Shown one piece after another: positions 1 through 4,837 of a stretch of 6,368 bases of DNA. Position 1 is the stretch's first letter; each line of letters starts with the position of its first letter. The position numbers were made by a program, and so were the translations under genes. The stretch is taken from assembly GCA_003165855.1 (NCBI GenBank), contig PMXH01000198.1, forward strand, positions 1 through 6,368. Direction: 5' to 3'. This DNA comes from Acidobacteriaceae bacterium (GTDB lineage Bacteria > Acidobacteriota > Terriglobia > Terriglobales > Acidobacteriaceae). The notes under the pieces are model-generated. The model did not search any database. It was given only the letters and a program-made list of their open reading frames with translations, and was not told the DNA's origin.

Positions 1-51
1 GCCATCCTCACACGGTGGAAGTCATAGGTTCGAATCCTATAGCGCCCACCA
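1..51 (+). tRNA. tRNA-Val (anticodon CAC), 3' part only
   Basis: This is the 3' two thirds of a tRNA whose 5' part lies before the window. Visible parts fit the cloverleaf exactly. The anticodon stem is 2-6 paired with 14-18 (one U-G wobble), and the 7-base loop 7-13 reads CTCACAC, giving anticodon CAC at 9-11, which decodes the valine codon GUG. The variable loop is 19-23. The T stem 24-28/36-40 has five perfect pairs around the T loop TTCGAAT. The 3' acceptor strand AGCGCCC (41-47) is followed by discriminator A48 and a genome-encoded CCA (49-51). The missing 5' acceptor strand should read close to GGGCGCT. Isotype is assigned from the anticodon alone, because the D arm and 5' half are not visible. 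Confidence 0.93.
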
Positions 52-56
52 TTTAA

Positions 57-110
57 CCAACTGACTTTAAGGACGTTACCGCGCTTCCATGTCCTTAGAG
101 ATCCAGTTGG
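57..110 (+). terminator. Long hairpin after tRNA-Val, probable intrinsic terminator
   Basis: A 7-bp outer stem (57-63 CCAACTG with 104-110 CAGTTGG) and a 10-bp inner stem (65-74 with 91-100, one G-T wobble) are separated by a 1x3 internal loop, and the apical loop (75-90) is 16 bases. A short T-rich run, TATTTT (113-118), follows on the plus strand, as expected of a factor-independent terminator for the tRNA transcript. It also lies just past the end of the convergent peptidase gene, so it may stop both transcripts, although the minus-strand exit lacks a clear T run. The T run is short and starts a few bases after the stem, so a processing or protective structure is an alternative. Confidence 0.6.
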
Positions 111-144
111 CGTATTTTCCTCCCATTGCCGTCGCGGACTTGGC

Positions 145-2304
145 TTACTTCACCTGCACATCCATGTTGAGGTTGTAGGCGACAAAGGACCAGGCGTCGG
201 CAATTTCGTCGATCTGTTTCGAGATGGGCTTGCCGGCACCGTGTCCAGCCTTGGTTTCCACGCGAATCAGAACCGGAGCAGGCCCGGCTTGATCGGCTTG
301 CATGGTGGCGGCAAACTTGAAGCTGTGTCCGGGCACGACGCGGTCGTCGTGATCGGCCGTGGTGATGAAGGTTGCCGGATATTTCGTTCCCGGCTTCAGG
401 TTGTGTAAAGGCGAGTAAGCGTAAATGGCCTTGAACAGTTCGGGATCGTCGGAGGAGCCATAGTCCGAGGTCCAGGCCCAGCCGATCGTGAACTTGTGAA
501 AACGTAGCATGTCCATCACGCCGACTTGCGGGATCGTCGCTCCGTAGAGGTCGGGACGCTGGGTGAGGCATGCGCCGACCAGCAGACCGCCGTTGCTCCC
601 GCCCCGAATCGCCAGGTTGGAAGAGGTTGTGTAATGGTTGGCGATGAGCCACTCCGCGGCACCGATGAAGTCGTCGAATACGTTCTGCTTGTGCAGTTTG
701 GTGCCGGCGAGATGCCAGTCCTCGCCGTACTCTCCGCCGCCCCGTAGATTGGGCTGAGCATAAACCCCTCCCATCTCGAGCCACACAAGATTCGGTACCG
801 AGAAAGCGGGAGTGAGAGAAATATCGAAACCGCCGTAGGCATAGAGCAGCACCCGGTTCTGGCCGTCAAGTTTCATTCCTTTCTTGTAGGTGAGGAACAT
901 CGGGATACGTGTGCCATCTTTGCTCTGGTAGAAAATCTGCTTAGTTTCATAACGGCTGGGGTCAAAGTCGACTTTGGGCTGACGAAAGATCGCGCTGGCG
1001 CCCTTTTCCGGATCATACCGATAGATGGTGGTCGGCACGGTAAAGCTGGTGAAAGCATAAAAAGTTTCCTTATCCTTGCGCTTGCCGCTGAAGCCCGGAG
1101 CCGTGCCGATCCCGGGCAGATCAACGTCGCGGAGGAATTTGCCCTGCAGATCGTAGACCCGGACTTCGGTCTGAGCGTCCTTGAGATATTCGACCAGGAA
1201 TTTATCATCGACGACGTTGGCATTGGTCATAGTTTCCGCAGCCTGAGGCACGATCGTCTTCCAGTTGGAGCGCTCGGGCTTGCGAGTGTCGATGGCGATC
1301 AGGCGGCTGCGGGGAGTGTCGAGATCGGTCTTGAACCAGAAGACCGGACCGTCGTTGTCGATGAACTGGTATTGGGCATCGAAGTCGTCGAGGAGTTTCA
1401 CGACTGGCGAGTCGGCCTGGCTGAGGTCTTTGTAGTAGAGGCGATTCTTGGGAGACGTTCCCTGCCACACCGTGATGACAAGGTAACGACCGTCGTCGGT
1501 GACAGAGCCGGCGAATCCTAGTTCTTTGTTGTCGGGACGCTCGTAGATCAGCAGGTCTTCGGATTGCGCTGTGCCCAGGCGGTGGTAATAAAGCTTCTGG
1601 AAGTAATTGGCATCGCGCAACGGTGCGCCTTCCTTGGGCTCTGCATAACGGCTGTAATAGAAGCCTTTGCCGTCCTTGGTCCAGGATGCGCCGGAAAATT
1701 TGACCCATTTGACCAGGTCGGACAAATCCTTGCCGGTGTCGACGTCGCGGACGTGCCACTCCATCCAGTCGGACCCGGAAGCGGCGGTGCCATAAGCCAT
1801 CAGCTTGCCGTCGTCGGTAATTGCCTGTCCCGACAACGCGACCGTGCCATCGGAGGAAAGCGTGTTGGGATCGAGAAGCAGGCGCGGTTCGGCGTTCAGC
1901 GAATTGGCAACGAACAAAACATTTTGATTCTGCAGGCCGTTATTGTGCTGGTAGAAATACCTTCCGCCGTGTTGCTCGGGCACACCGTAGCGCTCGTAGT
2001 TCCAGAGTTTCGTGAGGCGCTCGTGAATCGCCGGACGGTAGGGAATCTGGTCGAGATAGCTGAAAGTCAGCTTGTTCTCGGCCTGCACCCAAGCCGTCGT
2101 GTCGGCTGAATCGGTGTCCTCAAGCCAGCGGTAAGGATCGGCGACCTTGGTGCCATGGTAATCGTCAATTTGGTCGACCGTTTTCGCCTTCGGATAATCG
2201 AGCTTGGAGGCAGACGGTGCATTCCCCGCTAGCAGGGCGATCGCAAAGAGCAGCAGCGAGCAGGAAAGGAGAAACGGGACGGTAGCGCGGCGCACGATAT
2301 TCAT
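145..2304 (-). CDS. Exported prolyl oligopeptidase (peptidase family S9A)
   Basis: A 719-residue serine peptidase that cleaves short peptides after proline. Residues 1 to about 30 form a signal peptide (Arg5-Arg6, then a long hydrophobic run), so it likely acts in the periplasm or outside the cell. An N-terminal peptidase segment (about 36-105) with the family pattern ADPYRWLED is followed by a predicted beta-propeller (about 110-430) and the alpha/beta hydrolase domain (about 480-719). The catalytic triad is Ser570 (GGSNGGL), Asp653 (HDDR) and His688 (AGHGAG). Tyr490 (YGGF) matches the oxyanion tyrosine, Trp611 the proline-stacking tryptophan and Arg655 the substrate arginine of porcine POP, with nearly identical spacing. 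I chose the ATG at 2304 because GAGGA lies 5 bases upstream and the signal peptide starts there; a longer frame from 2403 adds 33 unconvincing residues. It is transcribed divergently from the barrel gene and converges on the tRNA. Confidence 0.95.
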   Translation of the reverse strand: MNIVRRATVPFLLSCSLLLFAIALLAGNAPSASKLDYPKAKTVDQIDDYHGTKVADPYRWLEDTDSADTTAWVQAENKLTFSYLDQIPYRPAIHERLTKLWNYERYGVPEQHGGRYFYQHNNGLQNQNVLFVANSLNAEPRLLLDPNTLSSDGTVALSGQAITDDGKLMAYGTAASGSDWMEWHVRDVDTGKDLSDLVKWVKFSGASWTKDGKGFYYSRYAEPKEGAPLRDANYFQKLYYHRLGTAQSEDLLIYERPDNKELGFAGSVTDDGRYLVITVWQGTSPKNRLYYKDLSQADSPVVKLLDDFDAQYQFIDNDGPVFWFKTDLDTPRSRLIAIDTRKPERSNWKTIVPQAAETMTNANVVDDKFLVEYLKDAQTEVRVYDLQGKFLRDVDLPGIGTAPGFSGKRKDKETFYAFTSFTVPTTIYRYDPEKGASAIFRQPKVDFDPSRYETKQIFYQSKDGTRIPMFLTYKKGMKLDGQNRVLLYAYGGFDISLTPAFSVPNLVWLEMGGVYAQPNLRGGGEYGEDWHLAGTKLHKQNVFDDFIGAAEWLIANHYTTSSNLAIRGGSNGGLLVGACLTQRPDLYGATIPQVGVMDMLRFHKFTIGWAWTSDYGSSDDPELFKAIYAYSPLHNLKPGTKYPATFITTADHDDRVVPGHSFKFAATMQADQAGPAPVLIRVETKAGHGAGKPISKQIDEIADAWSFVAYNLNMDVQVK

Positions 2305-2309
2305 GGAGG

Positions 2310-2314
2310 TCCTC
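2310..2314 (-). promoter_or_regulatory. Ribosome binding site of the prolyl oligopeptidase
   Basis: On the minus strand the sequence GAGGA sits 5 bases before the ATG at 2304. It decides the start in favour of the ATG that opens the signal peptide, over the upstream in-frame ATG codons at 2346 and 2403. Confidence 0.7.
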
Positions 2315-2325
2315 GGTAATTCTTT

Positions 2326-2343
2326 TCCGGGTGGAAACCCGGA
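2326..2343. promoter_or_regulatory. 7-bp hairpin in the leader of the peptidase gene
   Basis: A perfect inverted repeat, TCCGGGT (2326-2332) and ACCCGGA (2337-2343), surrounds four bases. The loop is GGAA (a GNRA-type tetraloop) on the plus strand and TTCC on the minus strand. It lies 21 bases before the peptidase start codon, so it would be in the 5' leader of that mRNA if transcription begins upstream. No T run follows on either strand, so it is not a standard terminator. Function is unknown: a leader stabiliser, a translational element or an operator are all possible. Confidence 0.45.
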
Positions 2344-2370
2344 CATTCTAAACCATAGAGCGAAGCACCG

Positions 2371-2382
2371 GGTTCGCGAACC
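2371..2382. promoter_or_regulatory. 12-bp perfect palindrome between divergent genes, candidate operator
   Basis: GGTTCGCGAACC is a perfect palindrome near the middle of the 155-base region between the divergent peptidase and barrel genes. A dimeric repressor or activator could bind here and affect both genes. It also contains GAACC in both orientations, loosely like an ECF sigma -35 element, but I could not pair it with a convincing -10. A looser repeat, AAGCAC/GTGCTT (2363-2368 and 2390-2395), encloses it off-centre. Confidence 0.3.
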
Positions 2383-2407
2383 AACGTCTGTGCTTTGGAT
2401 CACGGCA

Positions 2408-2454
2408 CGACTCTTGCCCAGATCGCACTATAGGCAGAGTCGGAAGGAGTCCGA
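2408..2454 (+). promoter_or_regulatory. Structured leader of the barrel gene around its ribosome binding site
   Basis: Two overlapping foldings are visible. The first pairs 2408-2418 with 2433-2442: ten base pairs with one bulged T around a 14-base loop, ending one base before the AAGGAG ribosome binding site (2444-2449). The second is a small hairpin, TCGGA (2440-2444) with TCCGA (2450-2454), holding AGGAG in its loop. They share bases 2440-2442 and so compete. In addition GACTC (2409-2413) can pair with GAGTC either at 2437-2441 or at 2447-2451, the latter covering part of the ribosome binding site. This could control translation, or the dyad may be a DNA operator. The transcription start is not known. 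Confidence 0.35.
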
Positions 2455-2459
2455 ACTAT

Positions 2460-3152
2460 ATGAAACGTGTGCTGTTTTCCGGCCTTGCTATTTTTTTCTG
2501 TTGTCTGCCTGGGTTGGCGCAGCAGACCGATATTAACCGTTACACCTTGTTTACCGGCTTCGATTATATGATCAGCCCAGCGCGCAATCTCACGGAGCGT
2601 GGGTTTGAAAGTGACTTCGGCGTCAGCGTGAGACCCTGGCTGGGTCTGGGCGGCGATTTCGGAGCTCTGGGCAGCGACATTATCAGTGGTTCCGGCACCA
2701 TCAACGGCAGCGAAACGGTTTACGCGCCGTTGCTGACGCAGAACGAAATGAACGGTGCGCCGCCTCCTGACCTGGTTAACGTTGCGTTCAAGTCGACCAC
2801 TTATACCTTTGCCGCTGGCCCGCAGTTTTACCTGCGCAAATGGGAGAAGGTCACTTTCTTCGCACGCCCCGGTTTCGGCGGGATCCACGAGACCGCAAAC
2901 ATCGGGTTCCCGCTGGCATTGGGGCAGCTGTTGACGGCGCTGGGGGCAACGGTCCCAAGCCCTCACCAGACGGATACCACCTACTTCGTCGGTCTGGGCG
3001 GCGGTTTCGACCTCAACCTATCGCGGCGAGTAGGAGTACGGTTCGCAACCGACTGGGTGAATACTCATCTGTTTTCCAATTTGCTCACGAACCGGCAAAA
3101 CTATGTCCGCTTCTCCGTTGGCCCCACATTTCGCTGGGGCAGACTACAGTAG
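2460..3152 (+). CDS. Outer-membrane beta-barrel protein, unassigned family
   Basis: A 230-residue protein with a signal peptide: Lys2-Arg3, a hydrophobic run 4-19, and likely cleavage after Ala20 (GLA-QQ). The mature part has many short amphipathic segments alternating aromatic or hydrophobic with polar or glycine residues, typical of small outer-membrane barrels: about 27-37, 52-66, 113-126, 130-140, 174-187, 191-200 and 215-227. The end, YVRFSVGPTFRWGRLQ, has the style of a last barrel strand followed by four extra residues. No catalytic motif is seen. The cysteines at 14-15 do not make a good lipobox, since phenylalanines precede them. The start is set by AAGGAG (2444-2449) 10 bases upstream. 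It might be a porin-like or structural protein; I cannot name a substrate. It is transcribed divergently from the peptidase and is followed by 160 non-coding bases before the next gene. Confidence 0.8.
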   Translation: MKRVLFSGLAIFFCCLPGLAQQTDINRYTLFTGFDYMISPARNLTERGFESDFGVSVRPWLGLGGDFGALGSDIISGSGTINGSETVYAPLLTQNEMNGAPPPDLVNVAFKSTTYTFAAGPQFYLRKWEKVTFFARPGFGGIHETANIGFPLALGQLLTALGATVPSPHQTDTTYFVGLGGGFDLNLSRRVGVRFATDWVNTHLFSNLLTNRQNYVRFSVGPTFRWGRLQ

Positions 3153-3312
3153 GGAAGCGGCCACCCCGCCGGTACCTGCCCGGTTTCGGCCCATGCTCGT
3201 TCCCTGAACAATTCGCAGGAGTTGCCTGCTGACTCTTCCCTTCCCGGAACAGATGAATAAATGGATCGTCGTCAACATGCGGAGCATCTGAATCCACCAA
3301 GGAGAGTCGACC
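3153..3312 (+). other. Intergenic region without a clear signal
   Basis: 160 bases between the barrel gene and the membrane-protein gene. A small hairpin GCAGG/CCTGC (3215-3219 and 3225-3229) and a 6-bp repeat AGGGAA/TTCCCT (3151-3156 and 3200-3205) are present, but neither has a T run and both are weak. AAGGAG at 3299-3304 belongs to the downstream gene. I found no convincing promoter hexamers by eye, although a promoter for the downstream pair is likely to lie here. Confidence 0.4.
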
Positions 3313-3813
3313 ATGATCTTCGGCATGACAACCGCAACCTATACCTTCGTACACGTGCTGTTGAGCCTGGTTGGGATCGGCTCCGGATTCATCGTGCTCT
3401 ACGGACTGCTCACTGCGAAACGGCTCGACGGCTGGACCGGTCTGTTCCTGGCGACCACCGTGGCAACCAGCGTGACTGCGTTTGGTTTTCCGTTCGACCA
3501 TCTTCTGCCGTCGCATAAGGTTGGCATCGTCTCGCTGGTGTTGCTGGGGGTGGCAATTTCGGCGCGCTACGTTTTTCATCTCGCTGGCGCGTGGAGTCGT
3601 GTCTACGCAATCAGCGCGGTGCTTGCCCTGTATCTGAATGTTTTCGTGGCCGTCGCGCAGGCCTTCATGAAGGTGCCGGCTTTGAAAGCATTGGCCCCGA
3701 CTCAGAAAGAGCCGCCATTTCTGATCGCTCAGCTTGTCGTCCTGACGCTATTCGTCGTGCTCACTATTTTCGCAGCGATCAAGTTCCATGCCGAGTCAGT
3801 CCGTACGGCCTGA
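3313..3813 (+). CDS. Five-helix integral membrane protein of unknown function
   Basis: A 166-residue, strongly hydrophobic protein with about five predicted transmembrane helices: 11-33, 41-61, 69-91, 95-120 and 135-158. There is no cleavable signal peptide. Between helices 2 and 3 is the segment FGFPFDHLLPSHK, and between helices 4 and 5 the segment KVPALKALAPTQKEPPF; both are proline-rich and look like conserved loops. Histidines 14, 63, 68 and 89 lie in or beside helices and could bind heme or a metal, but no known motif supports this. AAGGAG (3299-3304) sits 8 bases before the ATG and fixes the start. From memory, similar proteins occur widely in soil bacteria without an assigned role. 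It precedes the chloroperoxidase by 96 bases in the same direction, so the two may be co-transcribed. I do not recognise a function. Confidence 0.85.
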   Translation: MIFGMTTATYTFVHVLLSLVGIGSGFIVLYGLLTAKRLDGWTGLFLATTVATSVTAFGFPFDHLLPSHKVGIVSLVLLGVAISARYVFHLAGAWSRVYAISAVLALYLNVFVAVAQAFMKVPALKALAPTQKEPPFLIAQLVVLTLFVVLTIFAAIKFHAESVRTA

Positions 3814-3886
3814 ACGGCCCGCATTTCCTCTTCGCCGAGGTCGGGACGCCAGTTTTCTCTATCCCGGCGGTTTCGCCCGCCACCAA

Positions 3887-3899
3887 CCTTGATTCAAGG
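3887..3899 (+). promoter_or_regulatory. Small palindrome overlapping the chloroperoxidase ribosome binding site
   Basis: CCTTGA and TCAAGG flank a single T (3887-3899). In RNA this would give a 5-bp stem with loop ATT that pairs the first four bases of AAGGAG (3896-3901), the ribosome binding site 8 bases before the ATG at 3910. Such a stem could lower or modulate translation, but it is short and may be a coincidence. The position of AAGGAG also argues for the start at 3910 rather than the in-frame TTG at 3889, which lies inside the palindrome. Confidence 0.35.
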
Positions 3900-3909
3900 A
3901 GACCAACTT

Positions 3910-4749
3910 ATGGCTACGATTACGACAAAAGACGGCACGCAAATCTACTACAAGGACTGGGGCAAGGGACAACCCGTTGTCTTCAGTCATGGCTGGCCAC
4001 TCAGCGCAGATGCCTTTGAAGACCAGATGCTATTTCTCGCTTCCCGCGGCTATCGCTGCGTTGCCCATGACCGTCGCGGTCACGGACGCTCGGGCCAGCC
4101 CTGGGAGGGCAACGAAATGGATACTTATGCCGATGATCTCGCGGCGCTTGTCGAAAAGCTCGATCTAAAGAGCGCGGTCCACGTCGGCCATTCGACCGGC
4201 GGCGGCGAAGTCGCCCGCTACATCGGCCGCCATGGCACGAAGCGTGTAGCCAAGGCTGTGCTGATCAGCTCAGTGCCGCCGCTGATGCTCAAAACGCCTG
4301 CCAATCCCACCGGTCTGCCCATTGAAATATTCGACGGCATTCGCGCCGGCGTCCAAGCGGACCGCTCTCAATTCTTCAAGGATCTCAGCGCCCCGTTTTA
4401 TGGCGCCAATCGCCCGGGCGCGAAAGTTTCGCAGGGGCTGCGTGATTCCTTCTGGCTGCAAGGGATGCTGTGTGGAATGACGGGAGCTTACGACTGTATC
4501 AAGGCGTTCTCCGAGACGGACTTTACCGAAGATCTCAAGAAGTTCGATGTGCCCACGCTCGTTCTGCACGGCGATGACGATCAGATCGTCCCGATTGTCG
4601 CGTCGGGACTTCTTTCGTCGAAGATTGTTAAAGGAGCTACCCTGAAGATCTATCCGGGTGCGCCGCACGGCATGTGCTCGACGCTAAAGGACCAGATCAA
4701 CGAGGATCTGCTCGCCTTCGTCAAACGCAGCGAACAAGCGGCGGCGTAA
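3910..4749 (+). CDS. Cofactor-free (non-heme) chloroperoxidase / esterase, alpha/beta hydrolase
   Basis: A 279-residue cytoplasmic alpha/beta hydrolase of the bacterial non-heme haloperoxidase family. In vitro such enzymes make peracids from hydrogen peroxide and a carboxylic acid, which then oxidise halides; the physiological role is more likely ester or lactone hydrolysis. The oxyanion region HGWP is at 27-30, the nucleophile Ser95 in GHSTGGGE, Asp224 in HGDDDQIVP and His253 in GAPHGM. The Ser-Asp and Asp-His spacings of 129 and 29 residues match the roughly 98/228/257 triad of characterised family members, and total length is normal. There is no signal peptide, metal site or heme site. The start at ATG 3910 is supported by AAGGAG 8 bases upstream. 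It follows the five-helix membrane protein by 96 bases in the same direction, perhaps as an operon, and ends before an inverted repeat. Family assignment is firm; the natural substrate cannot be read from the sequence. Confidence 0.93.
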   Translation: MATITTKDGTQIYYKDWGKGQPVVFSHGWPLSADAFEDQMLFLASRGYRCVAHDRRGHGRSGQPWEGNEMDTYADDLAALVEKLDLKSAVHVGHSTGGGEVARYIGRHGTKRVAKAVLISSVPPLMLKTPANPTGLPIEIFDGIRAGVQADRSQFFKDLSAPFYGANRPGAKVSQGLRDSFWLQGMLCGMTGAYDCIKAFSETDFTEDLKKFDVPTLVLHGDDDQIVPIVASGLLSSKIVKGATLKIYPGAPHGMCSTLKDQINEDLLAFVKRSEQAAA

Positions 4750-4758
4750 TCGGAAGTT

Positions 4759-4792
4759 GCCCGGCCTTCGAGTCTCATCGCGCAGGCCGGGC
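4759..4792. terminator. Inverted repeat between convergent genes, probable terminator
   Basis: GCCCGGCCT (4759-4767) and AGGCCGGGC (4784-4792) form a perfect 9-bp GC-rich stem with a 16-base loop, starting 9 bases after the chloroperoxidase stop. It is followed on the plus strand only by a weak T-containing stretch (GGTTTGT, about 4798-4804), and on the minus strand there is no T run. Its position between two convergent genes favours a transcription end for one or both, but the poor T tracts leave the mechanism open. Confidence 0.5.
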
Positions 4793-4837
4793 GGTCCGGT
4801 TTGTCACGTTCGATGAGAGCGGGCGAGTGAACGGTCG

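Noticed and set aside
1..51. tRNA 3' end as an integration (att) site of a mobile element
   Set aside because: I found no second copy of the tRNA 3' end elsewhere in the window, and there is no integrase or other mobile gene; the flanking genes look like ordinary housekeeping or envelope genes.
95..784. Long minus-strand open frame of 229 codons
   Set aside because: It overlaps the peptidase gene on the same strand in another frame, and its product is Arg- and Gln-rich with no domain pattern. It is a GC-driven shadow of a gene with clear catalytic motifs.
2395..2434. Possible sigma-70 promoter for the barrel gene (TTGGAT at 2395 with CACTAT or TATAGG near 2426-2434)
   Set aside because: The spacings between -35-like and -10-like hexamers do not fit about 17 bases, so no promoter is called.
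2400..2966. Minus-strand open frame of 188 codons opposite the barrel gene
   Set aside because: It is antisense to the barrel protein, which has a signal peptide, a ribosome binding site and barrel-type strands; the antisense product shows no recognisable features.
3151..3229. Inverted repeats AGGGAA/TTCCCT and GCAGG/CCTGC after the barrel gene as a terminator
   Set aside because: The stems are only 5-6 pairs, the first has a loop of over 40 bases, and no T run follows either.
3253..3291. A 12-codon frame (MNKWIVVNMRSI) just upstream of the membrane-protein gene, possible leader peptide
   Set aside because: There is no good ribosome binding site, no run of one amino acid type as in attenuators, and no clear downstream attenuator hairpin. 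Frames of this length are common by chance.
3866..3881. GGCGG/CCGCC mini-hairpin in the gap before the chloroperoxidase
   Set aside because: A five-pair stem in GC-rich sequence without a T run or conservation evidence is not distinguishable from chance.
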